A DNA stretch of 64,000 bases from contig NZ_JAVIZT010000001.1 in the NCBI RefSeq assembly GCF_031453615.1, positions 3,224,001 to 3,288,000 on the forward strand, read 5' to 3'. Source of the stretch: Microbacterium sp. SORGH_AS_0428 (lineage in GTDB: Bacteria; Actinomycetota; Actinomycetes; Actinomycetales; Microbacteriaceae). The translations under genes and the position numbers were made by a program. Positions within the stretch are counted from its first letter, which is position 1, and each line of letters opens with the position of its first letter. Below are positions 8,450-18,233 of this stretch, one piece after another. Under the pieces are notes generated by a model. It was not told where the DNA came from and made no database searches. It saw only the letters and a program-made list of their open reading frames with translations.

Positions 8450-9253
8450 GTGTCCGCCGTTCTCTCCCTCGCCGTCGCGCAGTTCGCGCCGATCGCCGAC
8501 CGTGTCGCCAACCTGGATCGGATCCGCCTCCTCGCCGCGCAGGCCGCCTCACGCGGAGCCCGCGTGCTCGTGCTCCCGGAGTACAGCAGCTTCTTCGTCG
8601 ACCCGTTCGACGCGTCTCTGCGGCTGAACGCAGAGCCCGGGCTCGAGGGACCCTTCGTGCAGGCTCTGCGCGACATCGCCCAGCGGGAAGACCTGACTCT
8701 CGTGGCGGGCCTGGTCGAGGCGGCGGATGCGGACCGCGTGCACAACACGGTCGTCGCGGTCGATGCCTCGGGTGTCGTCGCGAGCTACCGCAAGCAGCAC
8801 CTCTACGACGCCTTCGGGCAGCGGGAGTCGGACTGGGTCGCGCCGGGGGACATCGACGACCCGCAGACCTTCACCGTCGACGGCGTCGTCTTCGGCATCA
8901 TGACCTGCTACGACCTGCGCTTCCCGGAGGCCGCACGCCGCATCGTCGATGCCGGCGCACACGTCATCCTGGTGCCGGCCGAATGGGTGCGCGGTCCGCT
9001 GAAGGAGCAGCAGTGGCAGACCCTGCTGGCGGCGCGGGCGATCGAGAGCACGGCGTTCGTCGCGGCGGCGGACCACCCCGCGCCCGTGGGCGTCGGGCAC
9101 TCCGTCATCCTCGACCCGCAGGGCGTCGTGCTCGCCGGGCTCGCCGCAGGAGACGGGCTCGCGGTCGCGCCGATCGACCTCGACGAGCTCGACCGCATCC
9201 GTGCGGTGAATCCGGCGCTGCAGCTGCGACGCTACCGCGTGGTGCCTCGCTGA
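8450..9253 (+). CDS. Carbon-nitrogen hydrolase (nitrilase superfamily)
   Basis: A 267-residue amidase-type enzyme with the full catalytic triad: Glu in VLPEYSSFF, Lys in YRKQHLYDAFGQRES and Cys in IMTCYDLRFPE. The arrangement resembles Nit2/omega-amidase-like deaminated-glutathione amidases and other small amidases, so the exact substrate is not assignable. The GTG at 8450 was chosen because the longer frame would begin inside the tRNA gene. GAGGAT lies 7 bases upstream and could serve as a -10 for a leaderless message. The gene ends one base from the convergent aminotransferase gene. Confidence 0.87.
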   Translation: MSAVLSLAVAQFAPIADRVANLDRIRLLAAQAASRGARVLVLPEYSSFFVDPFDASLRLNAEPGLEGPFVQALRDIAQREDLTLVAGLVEAADADRVHNTVVAVDASGVVASYRKQHLYDAFGQRESDWVAPGDIDDPQTFTVDGVVFGIMTCYDLRFPEAARRIVDAGAHVILVPAEWVRGPLKEQQWQTLLAARAIESTAFVAAADHPAPVGVGHSVILDPQGVVLAGLAAGDGLAVAPIDLDELDRIRAVNPALQLRRYRVVPR

Positions 9254-9254
9254 C

Positions 9255-10454
9255 TCAGGCCAGCGCCGTCAGGCGGTGCATGGCCTCGGCGATGACCTCG
9301 GGCCGCTTGCAGGCCGCGAAGCGCACGAGGCTCGCGTACTCGTGCCGCCGCTCCTTGGCGGCGAACGCGGTCAGCGGGATCGCGACGACCCCGGCCGTGT
9401 GCGGAAGCCGACGGCAGAACTCATGCGCATCGCTCACGCCGAGCGGCGCCGCATCCGCCACCGTGAAGTAGGAACCCCCGGCGCGGAACGGCGCGAACGC
9501 GGCAGCGCTGAGCCCCTCGCGCAGTGCGTCGCGCTTGCGCTGCAGTGCGGACCCGACGCCCTCGAAGAAGGCGTCGTCGAGGCGGAGCCCCGCAGCGACG
9601 GCAGGCTGGAACGGTGCACCGTTGACATAGGTGAGGAACTGTTTGACCGTGAGCACGGCGTCGATGAGGGATGCGGGCCCCGTCGCCCATCCGATCTTCC
9701 ATCCCGTGACCGAGAACGTCTTTCCCGCGGAGGAGATGGAGATCGTGCGCTCAGCGGCTCCCGGCAGCGTCGCGATGGGGACGTGGTGGCGGCCGTCGAA
9801 CACCAGGTGCTCGTACACCTCGTCGGTCACGATGATCACGTTGTGGCGGTGGGCGAGCCGTACGATCTCGGAACGCACGTCGTCGGCGAACACGACTCCG
9901 GTGGGGTTGTGCGGATCGTTCAACAGGATGACGCGGGTGCGGTCGGTGACCGCGTCGGCGAGCCGGTCGAGGTCGGGCTGGAAGTCGGGCCAGTGCAGGG
10001 GCACGGTCACGAGCGTGGCGCCTGCCAGCGCCACATCCGCCGCGTACGCGTCGTAGTGGGGCTCGAAGACGACGACCTCGTCGCCGGGGCCCACGAGCGC
10101 GAGGAGCGTCGCCGCGAGCGCTTCGGTCGCCCCCGCGGTGACGAGCACCTCGCGATCGGGATCGACACGCAACCCGTAGAACCGCGCCTGGTGCTCGGCG
10201 ATCGCGTGGCGGAGATCCGCTGTGCCGCGACCGGGCGGATACTGGTTGCTCCCCGTCGCGATCGCGTCGCGCGCAACCCCGAGAAGCTCGGCGGGGCCGT
10301 CTTCGTCGGGGAAGCCCTGGCCCAGGTTGATGGCGCCCGTCTCGGCCGCCAGCGCGCTCATCTCTGCGAAGATCGTAGGGGCGGGGGTGCCGTCCGAGCC
10401 CAGGAGCCCGGCGCCCGCGGCCACCCGTTGCCAGGGCGCGTTCTGGTTTCGCAT
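9255..10454 (-). CDS. PLP-dependent class I/II aminotransferase
   Basis: A 399-residue fold-type I aminotransferase. The N-terminal INLGQGFPDEDGP and central LNDPHNPTG motifs are typical, and the PLP-binding lysine sits in SISSAGKTFSVTGWKIGW. The family includes kynurenine/methionine aminotransferases and N-succinyldiaminopimelate aminotransferase. The convergent nitrilase-family neighbour would be compatible with a transaminase/omega-amidase pair acting on glutamine or methionine, but this is only suggestive. Confidence 0.88.
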   Translation of the reverse strand: MRNQNAPWQRVAAGAGLLGSDGTPAPTIFAEMSALAAETGAINLGQGFPDEDGPAELLGVARDAIATGSNQYPPGRGTADLRHAIAEHQARFYGLRVDPDREVLVTAGATEALAATLLALVGPGDEVVVFEPHYDAYAADVALAGATLVTVPLHWPDFQPDLDRLADAVTDRTRVILLNDPHNPTGVVFADDVRSEIVRLAHRHNVIIVTDEVYEHLVFDGRHHVPIATLPGAAERTISISSAGKTFSVTGWKIGWATGPASLIDAVLTVKQFLTYVNGAPFQPAVAAGLRLDDAFFEGVGSALQRKRDALREGLSAAAFAPFRAGGSYFTVADAAPLGVSDAHEFCRRLPHTAGVVAIPLTAFAAKERRHEYASLVRFAACKRPEVIAEAMHRLTALA

Positions 10455-10552
10455 TCAGCACACGTTAGTCCCATAGGGCTGTCCCACGGCTGGCATAGGA
10501 AAACCACAGAGACGACGGTCACAGTGAAGATCGCCTGTCAGAAGGAGCAACC

Positions 10553-12049
10553 ATGAGTGACAACCAGGGCTCCCGCCCCGAATCCGAAGACTCTGTTTCC
10601 GAACCCGTAGCGCCCGCCGCATCGCCGCAGCCGGCCCCCGCGTCCGACGTGCCGACGACCCCGCCGGCCGCGACCGCCCCCGCGATGCCTCCGCGTCCGC
10701 CCTACCCCGCCTCGTACCCGAAGGCGCCCACGGGATACGGCGCCGCCGCGGGCGGCGCCTCCGCGACGGGCCAGGCCTTCGGCCCCGGCGCCCAGACCGC
10801 GCCGACGCTGCCGCTGGGCGCCCCCGCGCCGTCCGCCCCCGCGCGCAAGAAGTCGACCGCCGGACGCACGGTCGGCCTGCTCGTCGCCGCAGCCCTCGTC
10901 GGGGGCGCCGCGGGCGTCGGCGGAACGTACGCCGGCATCAGCATGTGGGGCCAGACCCAGACGACGGCGGCCAGCAGCCCCACCGTCGTGACCGTCAACG
11001 ACACCCAGAAGGTCAACAACGTCACCGCCGTGGCCGCCAAGGTCCTGCCCAGTGTCGTCACGATCTCGGCCACCGCGAGCAACGGCGGCGGCACCGGCAG
11101 CGGTGTCGTCCTCTCCGCGGACGGGTACGTGCTCACCAACACGCACGTCGTGACGCTCGACGGCGCCACCGCCGACCCCACGCTGTCGGTCACGACCTCC
11201 GACGGCAAGGTCTACAAGGCCACGCTCGTCGGCACCGACCCGACGTATGACCTCGCCGTCATCAAGCTGACGGACGCCTCCGGGCTGACCCCGATCGAGT
11301 TCGCCGACTCGAGCAAGCTCAACGTCGGAGACCAGGCGATCGCGCTCGGCGCCCCGCTGGGCCTGGACAACACGGTCACCACGGGCATCGTCAGCGCCCT
11401 GAACCGCTCCATCGAGATCGCCTCCTCGGCGGCTCCCGACGACTCCTCCACCAAGGACGACGGCGGTCAGGGCCAGCAGGAGAGCCCGTTCCAGTTCGAC
11501 TTCGGTCAGGGCCAGCAGCAACAGCAGCAGTCCGCGAACGCCACGATCAAGATCGCGGTCATCCAGACGGACGCGGCGATCAACCCGGGCAACTCGGGCG
11601 GCGCGCTGGTGGACTCCGACGGCAAGCTGATCGGTATCAACGTGGCCATCGCGTCCTCCGGCGGCAGCTCGTCGGGCGGTCAGTCCGGCAACATCGGTGT
11701 CGGTTTCTCGATCCCCGCCAACATCGCCCAGCGCGTGGCGGACGAGATCATCAAGGACGGCAGCGCCACGCACGGCCTGCTCGGCGCGACGGTCGCCGAT
11801 GCGGCCTCGCAGAAGAACGCCACGATCCAGGGCGCCTACATCCAGGACGTCTCCTCGGGTGGTGCGGCCGCCGCTGCGGGGCTGCGCTCCGGCGACATCG
11901 TCACCGAGTTCAACGGCGTTCCCGTCACCAACGCGATCGACCTCACCGCGCAGGTGCGTGCGGCGGCGGGCGGCTCCGGCGCGACGTTGAGCTACGTCCG
12001 CGACGGCAAGACCGAGACCGCCAAGCTCACGCTGGGCACGCTGCAGTAA
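10553..12049 (+). CDS. Membrane-anchored S1C (HtrA/DegP-like) serine protease with PDZ domain
   Basis: A 498-residue protein: a Pro/Ala-rich cytoplasmic head (1-100), one membrane helix (GLLVAAALVGGAAGVGGTYA), a trypsin-like domain with His in LTNTHVV, Asp in YDLAVIKL and Ser in NPGNSGGAL, then a C-terminal PDZ domain (about 405-495). A Gln-rich loop (GQGQQQQQQ) is inserted before the serine motif. GAAGGAG stands 5 bases before the ATG. These proteases act outside the membrane on misfolded or signalling proteins. Confidence 0.92.
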   Translation: MSDNQGSRPESEDSVSEPVAPAASPQPAPASDVPTTPPAATAPAMPPRPPYPASYPKAPTGYGAAAGGASATGQAFGPGAQTAPTLPLGAPAPSAPARKKSTAGRTVGLLVAAALVGGAAGVGGTYAGISMWGQTQTTAASSPTVVTVNDTQKVNNVTAVAAKVLPSVVTISATASNGGGTGSGVVLSADGYVLTNTHVVTLDGATADPTLSVTTSDGKVYKATLVGTDPTYDLAVIKLTDASGLTPIEFADSSKLNVGDQAIALGAPLGLDNTVTTGIVSALNRSIEIASSAAPDDSSTKDDGGQGQQESPFQFDFGQGQQQQQQSANATIKIAVIQTDAAINPGNSGGALVDSDGKLIGINVAIASSGGSSSGGQSGNIGVGFSIPANIAQRVADEIIKDGSATHGLLGATVADAASQKNATIQGAYIQDVSSGGAAAAAGLRSGDIVTEFNGVPVTNAIDLTAQVRAAAGGSGATLSYVRDGKTETAKLTLGTLQ

Positions 12050-12097
12050 CCACACCGCTCCGACGGTTCGGACGCCACCTCGCGATAGGCTCGCGGG

Positions 12098-13357
12098 GTG
12101 GCGTCCTTCTCGTTCGGCGACGGCAACGCGAAGAAGCTCCTCGCCATCCCGTTCTATGCGGCAGGGCGGGTTCTCACGTTGCTCGTGCCGCGGGCGCGCG
12201 GCAGGTGGGTCTTCGGGTCGGCCGCGGGCATCGCCGACGGCGCGCTCGCGCTGTGGCACGAGACGACCGTGCACGGTCACCGTGCCGTCTGGCTGATCCG
12301 CACCGACGCGCAGGCGCGGGATGCGGCGTCGCGCGGGATCCCGCACGCTCGGGTCGATTCGCTGCGCGGACTCTGGCTCACGGCACGCGCCGAGGTCGTC
12401 GTCGTCACGCACGGCTTCGGCGACGTCAACCGCTATGCCGTCGCGGGGTCGTACCTCGTGCAGCTCTGGCACGGCATCCCGCTCAAGCGCATCGGCATCG
12501 ACTCGCCCGAGACCCTGCGCAGTTCCCTCCTGCCGTCCTCTCGTCTCGTGCGGCGTCTGCTGGCGCTCATGTACCGCAGCGCCACGCGCCGGATACGCCT
12601 TCTGCCGGCCGCATCCCACCTCGTGCGCGGCCGCCTCGAGTCGGCGTTCTCGCTCGACGATTCGCGCGTGCCGGTGGTGGGGGAGCCGCGCGTCGACGTG
12701 CTGTCGCGGGGGAGTGCGACCGAACGACGGGAGAGCGCTCGTCAGCGGCTCGAAGCGGAGCTGGGCCCGCTCGGCGACGACCGTCTGGTGCTGTACGCCC
12801 CGACCTGGCGCGACGGCGACGACGATCCGGCGATCCCGACCGCCGGCGACTGGGCGCGCATCACCGCCCTGCTGGACGAGCACGGCGCGCGGCTGATCGT
12901 GCGCCCGCATCCGTTGGGGGCCGGGGAGTACGCCCCGCCCGAGGGGACCGGGCGTGTCCACCTGCTCGGCAGCGACCGTCTGGCCGACGTCACGCCGGTA
13001 CTCCCCGGCATGGATCTGCTCGTCACCGACTACTCTTCGCTGGCCTACGACTCCTCGCTGGTCCCGCTGCCGGTCGTGTACTTCGCGCCGGACGTCGAGG
13101 CCTACGCGCGACGTCGGGGCTTCTACGGCACCTACGCCGACGTCGCGGGCACGGATGTCGCCGTGGACTGGGAGGGTGCGCTCGCGCAGATCGCGGCCGT
13201 GCTCTCGGACGACGACGCGCGCGAGGTGCGGCTGGAACGGGCCAGGCGCCTGGACGCGCTCGTGCACGCGCACCGTGACGGCCGTAACGCGGAACGGGTC
13301 TATCGAGCCATCACGGCCGCCATCGGCGGCGACGACCCTCGGGAGGAGACCGCATGA
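12098..13357 (+). CDS. CDP-glycerol glycerophosphotransferase family protein (1)
   Basis: A 419-residue member of the TagF/TagB-like family (PF04464), which transfers glycerol- or ribitol-phosphate to wall glycopolymers. Family motifs are LVQLWHGIPLKRIG, VLYAPTWRDG, LIVRPHP and DLLVTDYSSLAYD. The GTG start lies 6 bases after TAGGCT, suggesting a leaderless message. It overlaps the next gene of the same family by 4 bases, so the two proteins probably work together. The actual polymer is unknown. Confidence 0.88.
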   Translation: MASFSFGDGNAKKLLAIPFYAAGRVLTLLVPRARGRWVFGSAAGIADGALALWHETTVHGHRAVWLIRTDAQARDAASRGIPHARVDSLRGLWLTARAEVVVVTHGFGDVNRYAVAGSYLVQLWHGIPLKRIGIDSPETLRSSLLPSSRLVRRLLALMYRSATRRIRLLPAASHLVRGRLESAFSLDDSRVPVVGEPRVDVLSRGSATERRESARQRLEAELGPLGDDRLVLYAPTWRDGDDDPAIPTAGDWARITALLDEHGARLIVRPHPLGAGEYAPPEGTGRVHLLGSDRLADVTPVLPGMDLLVTDYSSLAYDSSLVPLPVVYFAPDVEAYARRRGFYGTYADVAGTDVAVDWEGALAQIAAVLSDDDAREVRLERARRLDALVHAHRDGRNAERVYRAITAAIGGDDPREETA

Positions 13358-14802
13358 CCACGGCGGAGTGGACCACCGGGAGCGCCCCGGCGCTCGTCCT
13401 GCGGGGGACGGGGGCGCGCCCCGAACGCGTCGAACTGGTCGGTGCCCGTGCGCGCGTCGCGGCGACGCTGACCGGTCGGGGCAAGACGTGGACCGCGACA
13501 CTGACGCTCTCCGCCTCGCGCTGGGGCGGGCCGGTTCTCCCGCTGCCGAGCGGACGTTACCGGGTGCACGTCGAGCCCGCCGGCTCCGCGGAGAACCCTG
13601 AGGCCCCCGAGCCCCTCGCGCTCTCGCAGCTCGGGCCGCTGCGCGCGGCGCTGAACGGCTGGGAGCTCGAGATCGGACCTCCCGTCGATCCGGCGTACGA
13701 CGCCGGAGAGGCGCGGGGGGCCCTCGAGCGGCGCTATGCGACCGGGCGGGAGCCGCTGGAGGAAGCCGTCTTCTTCGAGAGCTTCTACGGGCGCAACGCC
13801 AGCTGCAATCCGCTCGCGATCGACCGCGTGCTGCGCGAACGGATCCCCGGCCTCGTGCGGTACTGGAGCGTCGTCGACCTCTCCGTCGACGTTCCCGAGG
13901 GCGCGATCCCCGTCGTCGAGGGCAGTCCGGACTGGTGGCGGGCCCGCGCGGTCTCGCGCCTGCTGGTGGTCAACGACTGGATGCGTCGGCGCTACGTGCG
14001 CCGGCCGGGACAGCGCGTGGTCCAGACCTGGCACGGCACGCCCCTCAAGCGGCTGGCTCTTCATCGGCCGGGCTTCGATCCGCGGCGGGCCGTCGCCGTG
14101 GTGCGCGAATCGCGCCGGTGGGACGTGCTGCTGGCCCAGAACCCGTACGCGGCGTCCATCCTGCGTCGCGCCTATGCGTTCGGTCGCCGACCGATCTGGG
14201 TCGAGGGATACCCGCGCAACGACGTGCTGCGCACCGGGGATGCGGCGGGTGTCCGCGCGCGCCTCGGCATCGGCGAGGACGAACGCGTCATCCTCTACGC
14301 GCCGACCTGGCGCGACGATCGCGAGCAGATCGTCGACTTCCTGGATGCGGAGAGGCTCGCCGCGGATACCGGCGCGGTGGTGCTGGTGCGAGGTCACTCG
14401 CGCACGCTGTTGCCCGGCAGGGACGCCGAGGGGGCGCGGGTGGTCGATGTGACGGGCTTCCCCGACACCGCACAACTGCTTCTGGCCGCCGACGCGCTCG
14501 TGACGGACTACTCGTCGGTGATGTTCGACTTCACGGTCACCGGCAAGCCGGTCTACTTCTTCGTGCCCGACCTCGAGGACTACCGAGGACGCCTGCGCGG
14601 GTTCTACTTCGATCTCGCGCAGCGTGCCCCCGGACCGCTCGTGCGCACACAGGAGGAGCTGACACGGGCTCTGGCGCAGGACACCGCGGCCTACGCCGAC
14701 CGGTACGCGGCTTGGCAGCGCGCCTTCAACGCGCGCGAGGACGGCCACGCGGCCGAGCGCGTCGTCGCCCGCATCCTCGATCAGGGTCTGATCGGCGGCT
14801 GA
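13354..14802 (+). CDS. CDP-glycerol glycerophosphotransferase family protein (2)
   Basis: A 482-residue protein. The C-terminal two thirds carries PF04464 motifs: VVQTWHGTPLKRLALHRPG, ILYAPTWRDDREQ, VLVRGHSRT and DALVTDYSSVMFDF. The first 120 residues form a beta-rich extension absent from its upstream neighbour, possibly an acceptor-binding module. The ATG overlaps the preceding stop (ATGA). It is likely a polymerase or primase of a glycerol-phosphate-type cell-surface polymer, acting at the inner face of the membrane. Confidence 0.88.
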   Translation: MTTAEWTTGSAPALVLRGTGARPERVELVGARARVAATLTGRGKTWTATLTLSASRWGGPVLPLPSGRYRVHVEPAGSAENPEAPEPLALSQLGPLRAALNGWELEIGPPVDPAYDAGEARGALERRYATGREPLEEAVFFESFYGRNASCNPLAIDRVLRERIPGLVRYWSVVDLSVDVPEGAIPVVEGSPDWWRARAVSRLLVVNDWMRRRYVRRPGQRVVQTWHGTPLKRLALHRPGFDPRRAVAVVRESRRWDVLLAQNPYAASILRRAYAFGRRPIWVEGYPRNDVLRTGDAAGVRARLGIGEDERVILYAPTWRDDREQIVDFLDAERLAADTGAVVLVRGHSRTLLPGRDAEGARVVDVTGFPDTAQLLLAADALVTDYSSVMFDFTVTGKPVYFFVPDLEDYRGRLRGFYFDLAQRAPGPLVRTQEELTRALAQDTAAYADRYAAWQRAFNAREDGHAAERVVARILDQGLIGG

Positions 14803-14803
14803 C

Positions 14804-15898
14804 TCACGGCAGCGGTGTGTTGCGCGATCCGAGCCGCGAGGTGTCGACGGTGTCGCGGGCGCCGCGTACGAGTCCCTGGATGAAGCCGGCACCCCACGCG
14901 AGGTGCATCGAGGGGAGGACTCCCGCCGTCCACAGCTTGTCGCGCCATCCGCTCCCGCCGCCGGGGCCCAGGGCGACGCCGGCAACGAGGACCGCGTACG
15001 CGACCAAGGGGAGGTAGATCCCGCTCGCGACGAGGGCTGCGGCGCCCGAGAGGACTCCGGTGAGCTGCAGCGCCGCGGCCACGAGGGCGAGCGCCACGCA
15101 GGCCACGAGCACGGGCGGCGCGAAGAAGCGCAGGGAGTTGCGACGGCCGTAGCGGCGCACCAGCTCGCCGCGCCACGCACCGGTGGCACGGAACTGCCGC
15201 ACGAGTCGCTGCCAGCTCTCGCGCGGCCAGTACGTCACGCGCAGCGCCGGATCGAACCAGACGCGGTAGCCGGCCCGGCGGATGCGGAGGTTCAGCTCCC
15301 AGTCCTCGCCGCGGCGCAGGGACTCGTCGAATCCGCCGACCTCGTCGACGACGACGCGGCGCATGACGCCGAGGTAGGCGGACTCGGCGGCGCTCTCGCG
15401 CCGGCCGCCGTGATAGGCCCCGCCGCCGAGGCCGAACGGGGAGTTGTACGCGCGGGCGACTGCGCGCTGGAAGGGCGTGCGGCCGTCGGCCTGCATCACC
15501 CCGCCGACGTTCGCGGCGCGCACGCGTGCGAGCGTCTCGAGGGCCCTCAGCGTGTAGCCGGCAGCGAGCTCCGAATGGGCGTCGACCCGCACGATGGTCG
15601 GCAGCGTGCTGCGCGCGATCGCCAGGTTCAAGCCCGTCGGGATATCGGCGTCGGGGTTGCGGACGAGCAGGATGCGCTCGTCGTCGGCGGCGAGACGCTC
15701 GGCGATCGCGTCGGTGCCGTCGGAGGAGGGGCCCAGCGCCAGCACGAGTTCCATGGGGCCGGGGGTCTGCTGGGCGAGCACGCTCTGCACGGCGCGCTCC
15801 AGATATCCCGCCTCGTTGAGCACCGGCATGACGAACGAAACCCCTGCCTCGGCGCTGGGAACCGGGGCGTCACGATGGCCCCCCGCGTCGACGTGCAT
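14804..15898 (-). CDS. Family 2 glycosyltransferase with C-terminal membrane helices
   Basis: A 364-residue GT-A fold enzyme: VSFVMPVLNEAGYLERAV at the start, the DxD-type VRVDAHSEL, and GGFDESLRRGEDWELNLRI as acceptor/catalytic region. Three or four hydrophobic helices lie in residues 250-335. It resembles ExoA-like glucosyltransferases that build lipid-linked sugars. It lies between glycerophosphotransferase-family genes in the opposite orientation, which points to the same surface-polymer pathway. Confidence 0.86.
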   Translation of the reverse strand: MHVDAGGHRDAPVPSAEAGVSFVMPVLNEAGYLERAVQSVLAQQTPGPMELVLALGPSSDGTDAIAERLAADDERILLVRNPDADIPTGLNLAIARSTLPTIVRVDAHSELAAGYTLRALETLARVRAANVGGVMQADGRTPFQRAVARAYNSPFGLGGGAYHGGRRESAAESAYLGVMRRVVVDEVGGFDESLRRGEDWELNLRIRRAGYRVWFDPALRVTYWPRESWQRLVRQFRATGAWRGELVRRYGRRNSLRFFAPPVLVACVALALVAAALQLTGVLSGAAALVASGIYLPLVAYAVLVAGVALGPGGGSGWRDKLWTAGVLPSMHLAWGAGFIQGLVRGARDTVDTSRLGSRNTPLP

Positions 15899-15938
15899 CC
15901 GACGATCATCCCATGCGTGCGCTGGTTAGGCTGGAAGG

Positions 15939-17222
15939 ATGGGCCTGGCATCAGACATCCGCAAGGCGCGGGGACTTCTCCGGAAAGTCCTCGACAACCG
16001 TTCCGCCGTCCGCCAGGTGCGCACCATGCGCACCCCGCTGCCGGTCGGTCGCTTCCGGGTCGGCGTCTACTTCGCCGACGGTGCCGTGAACCTCTACCAG
16101 ATGCGTCAGTGGTACAAGCCGCTCCAGAAGCTCGCCGAGACCTGGCCCGTCCTGGTGCTGAGCCGCAACGCCACATCGGCGGCGGCGATCATGACCGAGA
16201 GCGAGCTGCCCGTCGCCTTCGTGCCGACCGTGCGCGACCTGGAGAGGGTCGTGGCCGCGCAGGGGCTGCGCATCGTGCTGTACGTCAACCAGAACACGCG
16301 GAACTTCCAGATGTTCCGGTACGGGCACCGCTGGCACGTGTTCATCAACCACGGCGAGTCCGACAAGATGTACATGACGACGAACCAGTTCAAGGCCTAT
16401 GACTACGCCCTGATCGCGGGGGACGCCGCGCGCGAGCGTCTGGGGCGCGTGCTTTGGAACTACGACCTCGATGCGCGCACGATCGCGATCGGTCGGCCGC
16501 AGGCGGACCATTACTCGGGGGTGCTTCCCTACACGCCGGACGATCGCACGGTCGTGCTCTACGCGCCGACGTGGGAGGGTGATCGGCCCTCGGCGTTCTA
16601 CGGATCCATCGCCAGTCACGGGGAGGCACTGGCCTCAGCCGTCCTCGGCTCCGCACGCCATCGCCTCATCTACCGTCCGCATCCGCGCAGCGGCGTGGTC
16701 GATCGCGAGTACCTCGCCGCGCATCGACGCATCGTCGCCGCGATCGCCGCGGCGAACGCCGCCGACCCCACCGCGCAGCACGTCTACGACGACGGACCGG
16801 AACTCGGCTGGCAGCTAGCGGCAGCCGACGTCGCGGTGGTGGACATCTCCGCCATGGTCTACGACCGCCTCGCCGCCGACAGGCCTTTGCTCATCACGCG
16901 GCCCGTCGATGAGCGCGCCGCGGTCGACACGAGCGGTTATCTCTCGGCATGCGAGTGGCTGGATGCTGCCGACGCGCCTCGCATCCTGGACGAGGTCGAT
17001 CGCCTGGTCGGCGATCCCGAGGCCGTCGCACGCTTGGCGTACTGGGTCGATCACTACTTCGGTGACACGTCCCCGGGGGCCCCGACGGCACGCTTCCACG
17101 CGGCGATCGGGCGCCTCATGGACGAGTGGGACGAGTGGCACGCGAGAGCGGGCGGTGACGCGGACGACGCCGCGGCGCAGGCGGAGCTCGACTCGAACGC
17201 CGGCCGCGAAGAAGCCTCCTGA
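15939..17222 (+). CDS. CDP-glycerol glycerophosphotransferase family protein (3)
   Basis: A 427-residue protein with the PF04464-type pattern WHVFINHGESDKMYM, VVLYAPTWEGDRPS, LIYRPHPRSG and ADVAVVDISAMVYD. The motifs are less canonical than in the two upstream proteins: HGESDK replaces HGTPLK and DISAM replaces DYSS. The ATG is 6 bases after TAGGCT and also has GGAAGG in the spacer. It is divergent from the glycosyltransferase gene with only 40 bases between them. The acidic tail is of unknown function. Confidence 0.83.
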   Translation: MGLASDIRKARGLLRKVLDNRSAVRQVRTMRTPLPVGRFRVGVYFADGAVNLYQMRQWYKPLQKLAETWPVLVLSRNATSAAAIMTESELPVAFVPTVRDLERVVAAQGLRIVLYVNQNTRNFQMFRYGHRWHVFINHGESDKMYMTTNQFKAYDYALIAGDAARERLGRVLWNYDLDARTIAIGRPQADHYSGVLPYTPDDRTVVLYAPTWEGDRPSAFYGSIASHGEALASAVLGSARHRLIYRPHPRSGVVDREYLAAHRRIVAAIAAANAADPTAQHVYDDGPELGWQLAAADVAVVDISAMVYDRLAADRPLLITRPVDERAAVDTSGYLSACEWLDAADAPRILDEVDRLVGDPEAVARLAYWVDHYFGDTSPGAPTARFHAAIGRLMDEWDEWHARAGGDADDAAAQAELDSNAGREEAS

Positions 17223-17235
17223 GCCGATCGCCCGC

Positions 17236-18186
17236 TCAGCGCCCCGGTTCTTCGGTGGTCGAGGGATCAGCGGACGTGTCGGAAGTTCGCTGCTTGCGGC
17301 GAGCGGAGCCCAGCGCTTTCGTGGCGTCGCGCGTGCGCCGCGTGGCGGATCCCGCCGCCTGCGCGACGAGCCCACCGGCGCGGGCGAGACCCCGCCCTGC
17401 GAGCCGTTCGATCGGCGCGGCTCCCGGCCGGGGCTCGAGCTCCGCAGGCAGATCGCTGGGGGGCATCCCGAACGCGCGCCGGGACGTGGTGATCACGCGT
17501 CGGCCCAACAGGTGGTTGCCGGCGCCGCCGACGGCGGCGCCCACGCCGAAGGGCAGCGCCTTTCCGACGAACGAGGCTCCGCCGCGCGCGGCGAAGCGGT
17601 GCACGAACGAGGTCTTCAGCCGGTCGACGAGCGGGCCGAGGGCCGCCCGGGGGAGAGTCGTGGTGATCAACTCGCCCCAGTACGTGCTGCGTGACGGACC
17701 CTTGCCGCCGGCCTGCCGTGCGAGCTGGGTGACGAGGTCGATCCCCTCCTGGCCGAGGAGCAGCGTCAGCACGAGCGCGCGGGCGCGGTCGGGGTTCTCG
17801 ACCGGGAGCCCGTGCACCTCGGCGACCGACTGCGCGAACAGTGTCGTCGTCTCGAGGAAGCCGAGAGTCTCCACGCCGCTCAGCGCCAACGTGACGCCGG
17901 TGCCGATGCCGGGGACCACGGCGGTCGCACCGACGGCTGCTCCGCCGGTGGTCACCGCCGCGAGGTATCGGCGCTCCAGCATCCGCACGATCTCGAGGGT
18001 CGTGGCGCGCGGGTGACGTACCCGGATGCTGCGAAGATGCGCGAGCACGACGGGGCGTTGCACGGCGAGCACACGATCGAGGGCGCGCACCGTGAACGGG
18101 TGCTCAGCAGACCCGACGGGTGGGATCCCTCCCTGCCACGGCGACTCGTCCGGCAGGCTGTGGATGCGGTGGACCTTCTCCGGCAT
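17236..18186 (-). CDS. Uncharacterised protein with EcsC-like features
   Basis: A 316-residue protein that I do not recognise with certainty. Residues 80-120 form a glycine/alanine-rich hydrophobic pair (GGAAVGATAVVPGIGTGVTL), and LPFGVGAAVGGAGNHLLGRR around 213-232 recalls the C-terminal motif of EcsC-family proteins. The C-terminal 60 residues are basic and low in hydrophobicity. It ends convergent to the third glycerophosphotransferase-family gene, 13 bases away. Membrane association is likely, but the role is unknown. Confidence 0.7.
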   Translation of the reverse strand: MPEKVHRIHSLPDESPWQGGIPPVGSAEHPFTVRALDRVLAVQRPVVLAHLRSIRVRHPRATTLEIVRMLERRYLAAVTTGGAAVGATAVVPGIGTGVTLALSGVETLGFLETTTLFAQSVAEVHGLPVENPDRARALVLTLLLGQEGIDLVTQLARQAGGKGPSRSTYWGELITTTLPRAALGPLVDRLKTSFVHRFAARGGASFVGKALPFGVGAAVGGAGNHLLGRRVITTSRRAFGMPPSDLPAELEPRPGAAPIERLAGRGLARAGGLVAQAAGSATRRTRDATKALGSARRKQRTSDTSADPSTTEEPGR

Positions 18187-18233
18187 CCTGCGATGCTAAG
18201 CGGCTCGGCTGAACGGTGCCGGGGGGTTGCGGA